Shown: positions 16,428-25,901, numbered from the stretch's first letter. The stretch is DNA of 64,000 nucleotides from Burkholderia ubonensis subsp. mesacidophila (GCF_002097715.1 NZ_CP020737.1:3100001-3164000); one strand, 5' to 3'. Translations and numbers: made by a program. The notes: a model not told the origin generated them from the sequence alone.

Positions 16428-19400
16428 ATGAATCGGCCGCTGAATCGAATCCTGCCGCGTGTGACCGGCCTCGCGTCGGTCTGGACGTGGATCAAATGGT
16501 CGCTGGTCGCAGCCATGCTGGTCGCGGTCGCGATCGTCGCCCGGCTGGTTCAGGTCGAAATCGAGACCTCCCGGCTGCAGGCCCGCTATTTGTCCGAGCT
16601 GACCCGCGACGTCGGCTATGCGGTCGAGGCGGGTGCGAGCGACCACGTGCGGTTTCCCGCCAACGGCCCGTACGACGAGCGGCTCGGCTACGCGATGATT
16701 CCGGCGTTCCAGGAGCGGCTGCTCGCGCGCGGCTTCGTCGTCAGCAGGCAGGCGCGCGACTCCGAGCGGATGCTGGCGCTCGCCGATCGCGGCCTGTTCC
16801 TCCCCTATGACGAGAAGGACCAGGCCGGCCTGATGCTGTTCGATTCGACCGGCGCGCCGCTGTTCGCGACCGCGTTCCCGCAGCGCGTCTATCGCGACTT
16901 CGACGCGATCCCGCCCGTCGTCGTCAATTCGCTGCTGTTCATCGAGGACCGCTACCTGCTCGACCCGAGCCAGCCGAACCGCAACCCGGCGATCGACTGG
17001 GGCCGCTTCGGCCGCGCGATCGCCGACCAGGGCCTGCACATCGTCAACCGGCACCAGGCGCGGCCGGGCGGCAGCACGCTCGCGACCCAGATCGAGAAGT
17101 TCCGCCACTCGCCGGACGGCCGCACCGCGTCGCCGCCCGAGAAGCTGCGGCAGATCGCGTCCGCATCGGTGCTCGCGTACCTGAACGGCCCGCAGACGAT
17201 GCTCGCGCGCCGCGCGATCGTGGTCCGCTACCTGAATTCGGTGCCGCTCGCGGCACGGCCGCACATCGGCGAAATCACCGGCATCGGCGACGGTCTCGCC
17301 GTGTGGTACGGCCGCGACTTCAACGAACTGAACCGCCTCCTCGCCGCGCCGACGACGGCCGAGAACGTCGACCAGCAGGGCGTCGCGTTCCGCGAGGTGC
17401 TGTCGCTGATGATCGCGCAGCGCGCGCCGTCGTACTTCCTGAACAGCGGCTACCCGGCGCTGCAGCGGCTGACCGACAGCTACCTGCGGCTGCTCGCCGG
17501 CGGCGGCGTGATCGCGCCCACGCTGCGCGACGCCGCGCTCGCCGCGCACATCGAGCGCGCGCAGCCGCCGAAGGCGGCGCGCGTGCAGTCGTTCATCTCG
17601 CGCAAGGCCATCACGTCGGCGCGCGCGTCGCTGCTCACCGCGCTCGGCATCGACGACGTGTACCAGCTCGACCAGTTCGACCTGGAAGCGACGAGCACGC
17701 TCGACAACAGCGTGCAGCAGGCGGTCGCCGAGCGGCTCGCGAAGGCGTCGACGCGCGAAGGCGCGCAGGCCGCCGGCCTGTACGGCTACGAGATGCTCGC
17801 GGCGAAGGACGACCCGTCGCACCTCACGTACAGCTTCACGCTGTACGAGCGGCGCAACGGCGCGAACGTGCTGCGCGTGCAGACCGACAGCGTGAACGAA
17901 CCGTTCGACATCAACCGCGGCGGGCGCATCAACCTCGGTTCGACCGCGAAGCTGCGCACGCTCGTCACGTACCTGCAGATCGTCTCCGACCTGCATGCGC
18001 GCTACGGCGCGCTGTCGAGGGCCGAGCTCGCGCGCGTGAGGCCGGACCCGATGGACGGCCTGTCGCTGTGGGCGCTCGACTACCTGTCCCGCACGCAGGA
18101 CCGCTCGCTGCAGGCGATGCTCGACGCGGCCGTCGAGCGCAAGTATTCGGCGAGCCCCGACGTGTTCTATACGGGCGGCGGCGCGCAGGTGTTCAGCAAC
18201 TTCGAGAAGTCCGACAACCACCGCATCCTGACGCTGCACCAGGCCTTCGCGCACTCGGTCAACCTCGTGTTCGTGCGGCTGATGCGCGACATCGTCCACT
18301 ACGAGATGATCCAGACCTCCGGGCCGTCGTCGTCGTGGCTCGACGATCCCGAGCAGCGCAAGCATTATCTGCAGCAGTTCGTCGACGGCGAAAGCAAGGT
18401 CTACGTGAAGCGCTTCTACACGCGCTACGCGGGCAAGCCCGCGGACGACGCGCTCGCGCTGATGCTGAAGGACGTGCGCAAGTCGCCGCCGAAGATCGCG
18501 ACCGTGCTGCGCAGCGTCGCGCCGAACGAATCGCGCGCGTGGTTCGATGCGCAGATGCGCGCGCAACTGAAGGGCACGCCGGCGGCGGCGCTGTCTGACG
18601 ACGATCTCGCGGCGCTCTATGCGAAGTACGCGATCGACCGCTTCAACCTGAACGACCGCGGCTACATCGCCAGCGTGCACCCGCTCGCGCTGTGGACGCT
18701 CAACTACCTGCGCGCGCATCCGGACGCATCGCTCGGCGATGTCGAGCAGGCGAGCCGCGACGCGCGCTTCTACACCTACACGTGGCTGTACAAGACGCGC
18801 TATCACGGCACGCAGGACCGGCGGATCCGCCACATGGTGGAACTGCGCGCGTACGCGGCGATCAGCAAGTCGTGGCGCGCGCTCGGCTATCCGTTCGCGG
18901 AAGTCACGCCGTCGTACGCGGCCGCGATCGGCGCATCGGGCGACCAGCCGGACGCGCTCGCGAAGCTGATCGGGCTGATCGCGAACGGCGGCGACAAGGC
19001 GCCGACCGAGACGATCACGCGGCTCGACTTCGCGAAGGGCACGCCGTACGAGACGCGCTTCGTGCGGGCGGCCGCGCAGCCGCAGCCGACGCTGTCGCCG
19101 GAGATCGTGGGCGTCGTGCACCAGCTGCTGCGCGACGTCGTGCTCACCGGCACCGGCAGGCGGCTCGCCGACGGGATGACGCTGCCCAGCGGCAAGACGC
19201 TCGAGGTGTACGGCAAGACCGGCACCGGCGACCAGCGCTTCAACGTCTACGCGCGCGGCGCGCGGCTGATCGAGTCGCGCAAGGTGAACCGCAGCGGCAC
19301 GTTCGTGTTCGTGCTCGGCGACCGTTTCTTCGGCGTGCTGACGGCGACCGCGCACGAGCCGTACGCGGCGCGCTACGACTTCACGAGCGCGATGGCCGTG

Positions 19401-19514
19401 CAGCTGCTGAAATCGATGGCGCCGGCGCTCGCGCCGCTGATCGAGCGGCCGGCCGCGGTCGGCCCGCAGGCCGAGGTGAGCGCGCCGGCTGCCCGCAGCG
19501 CGGCGCCGTCGTGA
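16428..19514 (+). CDS. Large divergent class A penicillin-binding protein (GT51 + transpeptidase)
   Basis: 1028 residues. It has one N-terminal membrane anchor (about 22-42), then a glycosyltransferase-51 domain recognised by SLLFIEDRYL (catalytic Glu173) and GGSTLATQIEKF (about 213-224). The transpeptidase domain has serine Ser505 in GSTAKLRT (SxxK, Lys508), SVN in AFAHSVNLVFVRL as the SxN motif, and KTGTG from Lys930. All three penicillin-binding motifs are intact. It would polymerise and cross-link peptidoglycan in the periplasm. The GT domain departs from the usual EDxxFxxHxG, and the protein exceeds typical PBP1a/1b length (about 800). The spacing between SxN and KTGT is unusually long. 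It is probably a specialised paralog, not the housekeeping PBP1a. Confidence 0.85.
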   Translation: MNRPLNRILPRVTGLASVWTWIKWSLVAAMLVAVAIVARLVQVEIETSRLQARYLSELTRDVGYAVEAGASDHVRFPANGPYDERLGYAMIPAFQERLLARGFVVSRQARDSERMLALADRGLFLPYDEKDQAGLMLFDSTGAPLFATAFPQRVYRDFDAIPPVVVNSLLFIEDRYLLDPSQPNRNPAIDWGRFGRAIADQGLHIVNRHQARPGGSTLATQIEKFRHSPDGRTASPPEKLRQIASASVLAYLNGPQTMLARRAIVVRYLNSVPLAARPHIGEITGIGDGLAVWYGRDFNELNRLLAAPTTAENVDQQGVAFREVLSLMIAQRAPSYFLNSGYPALQRLTDSYLRLLAGGGVIAPTLRDAALAAHIERAQPPKAARVQSFISRKAITSARASLLTALGIDDVYQLDQFDLEATSTLDNSVQQAVAERLAKASTREGAQAAGLYGYEMLAAKDDPSHLTYSFTLYERRNGANVLRVQTDSVNEPFDINRGGRINLGSTAKLRTLVTYLQIVSDLHARYGALSRAELARVRPDPMDGLSLWALDYLSRTQDRSLQAMLDAAVERKYSASPDVFYTGGGAQVFSNFEKSDNHRILTLHQAFAHSVNLVFVRLMRDIVHYEMIQTSGPSSSWLDDPEQRKHYLQQFVDGESKVYVKRFYTRYAGKPADDALALMLKDVRKSPPKIATVLRSVAPNESRAWFDAQMRAQLKGTPAAALSDDDLAALYAKYAIDRFNLNDRGYIASVHPLALWTLNYLRAHPDASLGDVEQASRDARFYTYTWLYKTRYHGTQDRRIRHMVELRAYAAISKSWRALGYPFAEVTPSYAAAIGASGDQPDALAKLIGLIANGGDKAPTETITRLDFAKGTPYETRFVRAAAQPQPTLSPEIVGVVHQLLRDVVLTGTGRRLADGMTLPSGKTLEVYGKTGTGDQRFNVYARGARLIESRKVNRSGTFVFVLGDRFFGVLTATAHEPYAARYDFTSAMAVQLLKSMAPALAPLIERPAAVGPQAEVSAPAARSAAPS

Positions 19515-19529
19515 TCCGGACGCTCGCCG

Positions 19530-19877
19530 TCAGTGCGAGCGTCCGTCGTAATGGGTGACCGGCAACGCGTCGATGTCGACGTCTTCAAGGCAGCGCACGT
19601 TGATCGCCGCCATCCGGTTGCCCTTCGGATCGGTGCCCTCGCCGAACGGATGAATCCCGCAGCGCTTGCAAAAGCGATGCTGGATCACGTGCTTGTTGAA
19701 CGTGTAGCTGGCCAGGTTCTCTTCCGGCGTCAGCAGGTACAGGCTCGCGCGCGGCACGAACCACATCAGCGCGCCCTTGCGCTGGCAGATCGAGCAGTTG
19801 CACGCCATCACGCCCGTCAGCTCGCCGTCCACCTCGAACTGCACGTCGCCGCAATGGCAGCTTCCTCGGTAAAGCAT
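19530..19877 (-). CDS. GFA/CENP-V domain zinc protein
   Basis: 115 residues with the zinc-binding pattern of the GFA family (glutathione-dependent formaldehyde-activating enzyme fold): SCHCGDVQFEV (Cys7, Cys9), CNCSICQRKG (Cys26, Cys28, Cys31) and FCKRCGIHPFGEG (Cys70, Cys73). Members bind one structural and one labile zinc. Only a few act on S-hydroxymethylglutathione, so the activity here is open. The gene stands alone, convergent with the penicillin-binding protein gene (15 bp between stops). Confidence 0.9.
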   Translation of the reverse strand: MLYRGSCHCGDVQFEVDGELTGVMACNCSICQRKGALMWFVPRASLYLLTPEENLASYTFNKHVIQHRFCKRCGIHPFGEGTDPKGNRMAAINVRCLEDVDIDALPVTHYDGRSH

Positions 19878-20022
19878 GGCCGTCTCCTGTGGCCCGCTCG
19901 CTGCGATGCCGCACCGGCGGGCAGTTGGTCAAACTGAATCGATGCGCTTACAGTAGCGCGCCGCCGGCGCCCCCGCAACGTCCGGCGCCCATCGATCACG
20001 AACAATCGTCAAGGAGACCGGC

Positions 20023-20282
20023 ATGCTCGAACTGCGCCCCGGCTGCGAATGCTGCGACAAGGACCTGCCGCCCGATTCGGGCGACGCGCGAATCTGCACG
20101 TTTGAGTGCACGCGGGCGGCGAGCCGTTCTGCGCGGCCTGCGCCGACGAGGTGCTGAAGGGCCGCTGCCCGAACTGCGGCGGCAAGCTGGTCGTGCGGCC
20201 GCGCCGGCCGGCCAGCCTGCTCGCGAAATATCCGGCGTCGACGCAACGCATCCACAAGCCCGGCGGCTGCGCGGCCGCCTAG
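20023..20282 (+). pseudogene. DUF1272-type Cys-rich protein, frameshifted by an apparent 14-bp insertion
   Basis: The start is clear: AAGGAG 7 bases before ATG, then MLELRPGCECCDKDLPPDSG...ICTFECT. This is the DUF1272 pattern (MLELRPxCECCDxDLPPDS...ICxFECTFC). After FECT the frame runs into RAASRSARPAPTRC and stops at 20157, giving only 44 residues. In another frame from 20127 the expected remainder appears: FCAACADEVLKGRCPNCGGK, then LLAKYPASTQRIHKPGGCAA to a stop at 20280-20282. Bases 20113-20126 (CGGGCGGCGAGCCG) are the excess between FECT and FCAAC. Without them the whole reads as one domain of about 81 residues. It could be a true mutation, an assembly error, or a strain-specific variant. 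Confidence 0.75.
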
Positions 20283-20340
20283 CCGTCGGCCCGGGCGCGC
20301 CGGTCGCCGCCCGTTCAGGCCGCGCGTTCGGGTTGCCGGA

Positions 20341-21063
20341 TCAGTTCGACTCGATCCGCGCGCGCGTGACCGCGAGCAGCATCGCCATCGCCCGGCGCGC
20401 GCCTTCAGCGTCGCGCGCAAGGATCGCATCGCACACGGCCAGATGGTCCGCAAGCGACGCATTGAACACGTCGGCGCGGCGCGCATTCAGGTGCAGCTGC
20501 GCCTCGAGCGTGCGGTCGATCAGCGCGCCGAGCGGCACCAGCAGCTCGTTGCCGCCGGCCTCGAGCACGCTCAGGTGGAACCGCAGGTCGGCGCGCACCC
20601 ATTCGTCGACGTTGCGCGCGTCGGCCATCGCCCGCGCGGCGGCGTCGATCGCTTCGAACGCTTCCGGCGCATACGCGCGTGCGGCAAGCGCCGCCGCATG
20701 CGGCTCGACCATTTCGCGCATCTCCTGCAGCTTCAGCGCGAACGAAAGCGGCGGCGCGACGCGCGAATACCAGTCGAGCAGGTCGGCATCGAGCAGGTTC
20801 CACGCGCGGCGCGGCCGCACCCGCGTGCCGACCTTCGGCCGCGACTCGATGAGCCCCTTCGACGTCAGCGTGCGCAGCGCCTCGCGCAGCACCGTGCGGC
20901 TCACGCCGAACCGCTCCATCAATTCAGGCTCTTTCGGCAGCAGCGATTCGGGCGGATGGTCGCCGCGCAGGATCGCCGTCGCGAGCCGAAATGCCGTTTG
21001 TCCATGCAGGTCGCGTTGAATGATGATCGTTCTCCCGAGGCAAAGACAGCCCACTATCTGCAC
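20341..21063 (-). CDS. GntR/FadR-family transcriptional regulator
   Basis: About 240 residues. The winged helix has LLPKEPELMERFGVSRTVLREALRTLTSKGLIESRPKVGT distributed over about 41-82. The all-helical FCD ligand-binding domain has metal-ligand type Asp/His residues (RADLRFHLSVLEAGGN and LADHLAVCDAI). It is divergent from galactonate dehydratase, fitting a DgoR-like role: repression of sugar-acid catabolism relieved by galactonate or a relative. The start is uncertain. The frame opens at a GTG (21063) without a ribosome site, while GGGAGA at about 21035 would suit an internal start close to IIIQRDLHGQ. Confidence 0.88.
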   Translation of the reverse strand: MQIVGCLCLGRTIIIQRDLHGQTAFRLATAILRGDHPPESLLPKEPELMERFGVSRTVLREALRTLTSKGLIESRPKVGTRVRPRRAWNLLDADLLDWYSRVAPPLSFALKLQEMREMVEPHAAALAARAYAPEAFEAIDAAARAMADARNVDEWVRADLRFHLSVLEAGGNELLVPLGALIDRTLEAQLHLNARRADVFNASLADHLAVCDAILARDAEGARRAMAMLLAVTRARIESN

Positions 21064-21139
21064 AACAGTCCTATTAATACTATTTTTTAATGGCCTGCGC
21101 TAGGATGACCCCACAGCCTACCGTCAGGAGACGCCCGCC
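21064..21139. promoter_or_regulatory. Divergent promoter/operator region between the GntR gene and dgoD
   Basis: A 76-bp AT-rich patch in GC-rich surroundings. It contains ATTAATACTATTTTTTAAT with a short palindrome AATA-C-TATT, the kind of site bound by FadR-type GntR proteins. The dgoD ribosome site CAGGAG (21125-21130) closes the region. Operator assignment is inference from position and symmetry. Confidence 0.45.
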
Positions 21140-22288
21140 ATGAAGATCACCCGCCTCGAAACCTTCATCGTCCCGCCGCGCTGGCTGTTCCTCAAGATCG
21201 AGACCGACGAGGGCATCGTCGGCTGGGGCGAGCCTGTCGTCGAGGGCCGCGCGCACACCGTCGAGGCGGCCGTGCACGAGCTCGCGGACTATCTGGTCGG
21301 CAAGGACCCGCTGCTGATCGAGGATCACTGGCAGGTGATGTACCGCGCCGGGTTCTACCGCGGCGGCCCGATCACGATGAGCGCGATCGCGGGCGTCGAC
21401 CAGGCGCTGTGGGACATCAAGGGCAAGCATCACGGCGCGCCGGTGCACGCGCTGCTCGGCGGCCAGGTGCGCGAGCGCATCAAGGTGTATTCGTGGATCG
21501 GCGGCGACCGGCCGAGCGACGTCGCGAACAACGCGCGCGCGGTCGTCGAGCGCGGCTTCCGCGCGGTGAAGATGAACGGCTCGGAGGAACTGCAGATCGT
21601 CGACACCTACGACAAGGTCGAACAGGTGATCGCGAACGTCGCGGCGGTGCGCGACGCGGTCGGCCCGCACGTCGGCATCGCCGTCGACTTCCACGGCCGC
21701 GTGCACAAGCCGATGGCGAAGGTGCTCGCGAAGGAGCTGGATCCGTACCGGCTAATGTTCATCGAGGAGCCGGTGCTGTCGGAGAACGCCGAGGCGCTGC
21801 GCGACATCGTCAACCAGACCGATACGCCGATCGCGCTCGGCGAGCGGTTGTACTCGCGCTGGGATTTCAAGCATATCCTCGCGGGCGGCTACGTCGACAT
21901 CATCCAGCCGGACGCGTCGCATGCGGGCGGCATCACCGAATGCCGGAAGATCGCGACGCTCGCCGAGAGCTACGACGTCGCGCTCGCGCTGCACTGCCCG
22001 CTCGGCCCGATCGCGCTCGCCGCGTGCCTGCAGCTCGACGCGGTCAGCTACAACGCATTCATCCAGGAACAGAGCCTCGGCATCCACTACAACCAGGGCA
22101 ACGACCTGCTCGACTACCTGCGCAACCCCGAGGTGTTCCGCTACGACGACGGCTTCGTCGCGATCCCGCAAGGCCCGGGGCTCGGCATCGACGTCAACGA
22201 GGAGAAGGTTCGCGAGATGGCGCAGGTCGGCCACCGCTGGCGCAACCCGGTGTGGCGCCACGCGGACGGCAGCGTCGCCGAGTGGTGA
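21140..22288 (+). CDS. dgoD: D-galactonate dehydratase
   Basis: 382 residues, the same length as E. coli DgoD. Enolase-superfamily active-site residues fall at the E. coli numbers: Asp183 and His185 (VDFHGR), Glu209 (FIEEP), Glu235 (LGERLYSR), His285 (LALHCPLGP). It binds Mg2+ through Asp183, Glu209 and Glu235 and dehydrates D-galactonate to 2-keto-3-deoxygalactonate, the first step of the De Ley-Doudoroff galactonate route. No kinase, aldolase or transporter for the pathway lies next to it in this window, so these are probably elsewhere. It is divergent from a GntR regulator. The start has a good CAGGAG site. Confidence 0.95.
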   Translation: MKITRLETFIVPPRWLFLKIETDEGIVGWGEPVVEGRAHTVEAAVHELADYLVGKDPLLIEDHWQVMYRAGFYRGGPITMSAIAGVDQALWDIKGKHHGAPVHALLGGQVRERIKVYSWIGGDRPSDVANNARAVVERGFRAVKMNGSEELQIVDTYDKVEQVIANVAAVRDAVGPHVGIAVDFHGRVHKPMAKVLAKELDPYRLMFIEEPVLSENAEALRDIVNQTDTPIALGERLYSRWDFKHILAGGYVDIIQPDASHAGGITECRKIATLAESYDVALALHCPLGPIALAACLQLDAVSYNAFIQEQSLGIHYNQGNDLLDYLRNPEVFRYDDGFVAIPQGPGLGIDVNEEKVREMAQVGHRWRNPVWRHADGSVAEW

Positions 22289-22294
22289 CGGCCC

Positions 22295-22317
22295 GGGCGC
22301 GCCTCGTTGACGCGCCC
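22295..22317 (+). terminator. Possible hairpin terminator after dgoD
   Basis: GGGCGCG (22295-22301) and CGCGCCC (22311-22317) form a 7-bp stem with a 9-nt loop, 6 bases past the stop. No T-run follows, so it may only stall transcription or protect the transcript. Confidence 0.35.
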
Positions 22318-22382
22318 GTCCCCGCCGTCGGCCGGCTCACGCCGGCCCCGCGGAGCGCCGCTTCGCAGCGGCGGCACCTGCG

Positions 22383-23315
22383 CTAGCCGAGCGCGACGAA
22401 GCCCGGCACGCTCGCGGCCAGCACGGCCGCCGCGATGAACACGCCGATCATCGTCAACCCTTCGAGATGCAGGATGTTGCGGAACGTGTGCGCATCCTCG
22501 GTCGACGCGGTGCGGCGCAGGCGCGGCAGCGCCGAGAAGCGGTTCAGCCCGCCGAGCACCAGCGCGAACGCGACCAGCAGCAGCTTCAGCAGCAGCACGC
22601 GGCCCCATGCGCTGCCGTCGAGCGGCGCGAGCGAGCCGCCAAGCCCGCGCACCGCGTTGAGCGCGCCGGTGGCGAGCACGAACACGAGCGCGACGATCGA
22701 GGTCCGCGACAGCCGCTGCGCGATACGGATCAGCGCGCCACGCGCGATCGACGAGCCGAGCGCGGGCAGCACCGCGAGCCCGCCTGCGAGCACGAGCCCG
22801 CCCCACGCGGCGGTGACGAGCAGGTGCAGCGTCTGCACGCCGACGGCGGCCGAGAACACGCCGGTGTCGGCCGCGTGCCCGAGCGACGCCTTGCCGGCGG
22901 CGATCGCGATCACCGCCAGCCACAGCACCGCATACGCGAGCGGCCCGTCCGGCCGCAGCAGCGCGACGACGGCGAGCACGACCGCGCCGCCGAACGCGAC
23001 GCTCCACGCGAAGCCCGCGTGGGTCTGCGCGAGCATCGTCGGAATCGCGCCGAACGCGCCGCCGAGCCCCGCGCCGCTCATCGCCGCGGCCTCATAGACG
23101 AGCCAGCCGAGGTCCGCCAGCAGCAGCGCGGCCGCGGCGGCCATCAGCGAATGTTGCGCACGCAGCCATGCGGGATGCGACGGCGCGATGACGGGCCGCG
23201 CGCCGTCCTTCGCGAGCCAGCCCTTGAGCAGCGCCGAGCCGACCGCCATCGCGAACGTCGCGTCCATCAGCGCGGCAAGCGCGACCTGGCCGATCCACAA
23301 GCTGTCGATCCTCAT
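22383..23315 (-). CDS. CopD-family copper resistance membrane protein
   Basis: 310 residues with about eight membrane helices. The C-terminal half is a CopD domain (HAADTGVFSAAVGVQTLHLLVTAAWGGLVLAGG, with His residues suited to copper). The terminal part includes LLLVAFALVLGGLNRF. CopD proteins sit in the inner membrane and are linked to copper uptake with periplasmic CopC. No copC is adjacent, so this is a stand-alone copper-transport-like gene. The start at MRIDSLW is set by AGGAGG 9 bases upstream. Confidence 0.87.
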   Translation of the reverse strand: MRIDSLWIGQVALAALMDATFAMAVGSALLKGWLAKDGARPVIAPSHPAWLRAQHSLMAAAAALLLADLGWLVYEAAAMSGAGLGGAFGAIPTMLAQTHAGFAWSVAFGGAVVLAVVALLRPDGPLAYAVLWLAVIAIAAGKASLGHAADTGVFSAAVGVQTLHLLVTAAWGGLVLAGGLAVLPALGSSIARGALIRIAQRLSRTSIVALVFVLATGALNAVRGLGGSLAPLDGSAWGRVLLLKLLLVAFALVLGGLNRFSALPRLRRTASTEDAHTFRNILHLEGLTMIGVFIAAAVLAASVPGFVALG

Positions 23316-23679
23316 CGCGCAAACCCTCCTTGGCAGCCGCTGGCGCGGCATCGGAACGAGTCATGAAAATCGGGCAACGGCACGGTAGAAAACGTCATCG
23401 ATGAATCCGGAAACTGTGAAATGACACGATCTGCGGCGGAGGCGGCACCGCGCGACCCGCGAGTGTACGGTCTTCGATAGGCAAAACGCACGCCGGTTCA
23501 CGACGACTGTTTTCGATGCGCGTCAAATTGTCGCAAGTCGTAAACAGGCAGGAACCGATGACCTTTTGTCAAATAGCCGTCATTACCCATCGATGATAGA
23601 ATGCCGCGTCGCAGCAGCCCGGCTGTCCTGCCGTCATGCCGAGCCGATCGTAGCCCGGTCAGGTCCCCGACGAATAAAC
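23316..23679. other. Intergenic region between copD-like and cytochrome genes
   Basis: 364 bases with no supported gene. Part of 23500-23610 is AT-richer (for example TGTCGCAAGTCGTAAACAGG and TGATAGAATG) and probably holds the promoter of the cytochrome pair. No hexamer pair with good spacing was found. Confidence 0.5.
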
Positions 23680-24444
23680 ATGGAGTCTCGTGTGTCTTCA
23701 AGACGCGTCTTCCGTCCGCTGCTCGCCGTTCTGATGATCGGCGGTGCGGGCCTCATGAGCGCTGCCCAAGCGCAGACCAAGCCCACGGAGCAAGCCCAGG
23801 CCCAGCAGGCGCCGCTCAAGGCGCCCGATACGATGGCCGAGCGCGTGCGCGGCTGTACGGCCTGCCATGGCGTCCATGGCCAGGGCACGGACAACGACTA
23901 CTTCCCGCGTCTCGCCGGCAAGCCTGCCGAGTACTTGTACAACCAGCTCGTCAACTTCCGTGACGGCCGGCGCAAGTACCCGCCGATGAACTATCTGCTC
24001 ACGTACCTGAACGACGACTACCTGCGCGAGATCGCCGAGCACTTCTCGGCCGAGCGCCCACCGTACCCGGCGCCGGCGAAGCCGAGCCTGCCGGCCGCGA
24101 CGCTCGCACGCGGCAAGCAGCTCGTCACGCAGGGCGATCCGTCGCGCAAGCTGCCGGCCTGCGTGGCCTGCCACGGCGCGACGCTGACCGGCATGCAGCC
24201 GGCGATCCCGGGCCTCGTCGGCCTGCACGCCGACTACCTGAGCGCGCAGCTCGGCGCATGGCGCTCGGGCAACCGCCACGCGAAGGCGCCCGACTGCATG
24301 CACGATATCGCCGCGAAGCTTTCCGACGAAGACGTGACCGCCGTGACGGCATGGCTCGCCGCGCAACCGGCGCCCGCCAACCCCGTGCCGGCCCCGGCCC
24401 GCTCGATGAAGACTCCGCTCGCCTGCGGCAGCGAACCGCAATAA
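23680..24444 (+). CDS. Diheme c-type cytochrome (c4-like)
   Basis: 254 residues. A signal peptide (about 1-29, ending SAAQAQT) directs it to the periplasm. Two heme c sites, CTACH at 59 and CVACH at 161, sit in two similar domains. Each is followed by an axial Met-type region, as in cytochrome c4. Domain 1 carries FPRLAGKPAEYLYNQL and domain 2 IPGLVGLHADYLSAQL, showing internal duplication. It would carry electrons in the periplasm, for example to a terminal oxidase. A triheme cytochrome gene starts 19 bp downstream, so the two are co-transcribed. The ATG at 23680 is chosen because the longer frame has no signal-peptide character. Confidence 0.9.
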   Translation: MESRVSSRRVFRPLLAVLMIGGAGLMSAAQAQTKPTEQAQAQQAPLKAPDTMAERVRGCTACHGVHGQGTDNDYFPRLAGKPAEYLYNQLVNFRDGRRKYPPMNYLLTYLNDDYLREIAEHFSAERPPYPAPAKPSLPAATLARGKQLVTQGDPSRKLPACVACHGATLTGMQPAIPGLVGLHADYLSAQLGAWRSGNRHAKAPDCMHDIAAKLSDEDVTAVTAWLAAQPAPANPVPAPARSMKTPLACGSEPQ

Positions 24445-24463
24445 GGCTAGGGAGACAGACACA

Positions 24464-25762
24464 ATGAAACGCAAGTCCCTGTTTGCACTCACGGCTGTCG
24501 CGATCGTCGCGGCAGCGGCCCTCGTGCCGGTCCTGTGGCCGGGCAACGACACGCTGCACGGCAACGCTGCCGTCGCAGCCACGCCGGCCGACCAGGCCGC
24601 GCAGATCAAGAAGGGCGAATACCTCGCGCGCGTCGGCGACTGCGTCGCGTGCCACACCGTGCGCGGCGGCAAGCAGTTCGCGGGCGGCCTGCCAATGGCG
24701 ACGCCGTTCGGCACGATGTACACGCCGAACATCACGCCGGACGACAAGGACGGCATCGGCAAGTGGTCGTCTGATGACTTCTACCGCGCGATGCACACGG
24801 GCCGTTCGAAGGACGGCAGCCTGCTCTACCCGGGCTTCCCGTTCGCGAGCTACACGAAGGTCACGCGCGCGGATTCGGATGCGATCTATGCGTACCTGCG
24901 CTCGGTCGCGCCGGTGTCGGTGCCGAGCCGTCCGCACGAACTGAAGTTCCCGTTCAACAACCGCAACCTGCTGATCGGCTGGCGCACGCTGTTCTTCAAG
25001 GAAGGCGAATACAAGCCGGATCCGACCAAGTCGGTCGAATGGAACCGCGGCGCGTATCTCGTCGAAGGCCTCGGCCACTGCTCGATGTGCCACACGTCGA
25101 TCAACATGATGGGCGGCCCGGTGAGCGCATCGGCGTTCGCAGGCGGCCTGATCCCGCTGCAGAACTGGTACGCGCCGTCGCTGACGAACGACAAGGAACT
25201 CGGCCTCGGCGACTGGCACGTGCAGGAGCTGTCCGACCTGCTGCAAGCCGGCGTGTCGCGCAAGGGCGCCGTGTTCGGCCCGATGGCGGACGTGGTCCAC
25301 AACAGCCTGCAGTACATGACCGACGAGGATACGCGCGCGATGTCGACGTACCTGAAGTCGATCCCGCAGAAGGCTGAAGCGCCGAAGAACATGCAGTACG
25401 AACCGTCGAAGCAATTCGGCAACGTGCTGCTCGAGCAAGGCAAGAAGATCTACGCGGACAACTGCGCGACCTGTCACGCCGACAACGGCCAGGGCAAGCC
25501 GCCGGCCTATCCGCCGCTCGCGCAGAACCATTCGATCATGATGGAATCGGCCGTGAACCCGATCCGCATGGTGCTGAATGGCGGCTATCCGCCGAGCTCG
25601 TTCAAGAATCCGCGTCCGTACGGGATGCCGCCGTTCGCGCAGTCGCTGTCGAACCAGGAGGTCGCGGCAGTCGTCTCGTACATCCGGATGTCGTGGGGCA
25701 ACAACGGTTCGCCGATCTCGCCGCAACAGGTGAGCGATCTGCGTTCCGCACCGCTCGACTAA
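24464..25762 (+). CDS. Triheme c-type cytochrome (dehydrogenase cytochrome-subunit type)
   Basis: 432 residues. An N-terminal hydrophobic anchor or signal (about 4-24) is followed by three heme-binding motifs: CVACH at 60, CSMCH at 206 and CATCH at 334. The layout and segments such as [26 protein letters not shown] and [12 protein letters not shown] match the cytochrome subunit of membrane alcohol, gluconate or sorbitol dehydrogenases. Those proteins pass electrons from a flavin or PQQ dehydrogenase to ubiquinone or an oxidase. No dehydrogenase subunit is adjacent. The preceding c4-like gene suggests an electron chain from an unlinked dehydrogenase to cytochrome c4. A strong terminator follows. 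Confidence 0.92.
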   Translation: MKRKSLFALTAVAIVAAAALVPVLWPGNDTLHGNAAVAATPADQAAQIKKGEYLARVGDCVACHTVRGGKQFAGGLPMATPFGTMYTPNITPDDKDGIGKWSSDDFYRAMHTGRSKDGSLLYPGFPFASYTKVTRADSDAIYAYLRSVAPVSVPSRPHELKFPFNNRNLLIGWRTLFFKEGEYKPDPTKSVEWNRGAYLVEGLGHCSMCHTSINMMGGPVSASAFAGGLIPLQNWYAPSLTNDKELGLGDWHVQELSDLLQAGVSRKGAVFGPMADVVHNSLQYMTDEDTRAMSTYLKSIPQKAEAPKNMQYEPSKQFGNVLLEQGKKIYADNCATCHADNGQGKPPAYPPLAQNHSIMMESAVNPIRMVLNGGYPPSSFKNPRPYGMPPFAQSLSNQEVAAVVSYIRMSWGNNGSPISPQQVSDLRSAPLD

Positions 25763-25781
25763 GTATCGGGTGACGCAAACG

Positions 25782-25824
25782 GGGCGCGGCTGCGGGAAAC
25801 CGCGGCCGCGCCCTTTTCTTTTTT
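25782..25824 (+). terminator. Intrinsic terminator after the cytochrome pair
   Basis: A 14-bp stem (25782-25795 with 25800-25813, one G-U pair) closed by a GAAA tetraloop, followed by TTTTCTTTTTT. It is 19 bases beyond the stop and is one of the strongest hairpins in the window. Confidence 0.92.
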
Positions 25825-25901
25825 GTATTTCTTGCGACGCTATCCCCGCGCTGGCCGCGCGATGCGTCGTCGATCATAAAACTCCAGAGTCGTATCTATC
25901 T

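Noticed and set aside
16332..19355. A 1007-codon open frame antisense to the penicillin-binding protein gene
   Set aside because: Its composition is Arg/Ala/Val/Asp-rich in the repetitive way of a high-GC antisense frame. It has no domain motifs, and the sense strand has a complete motif-rich protein.
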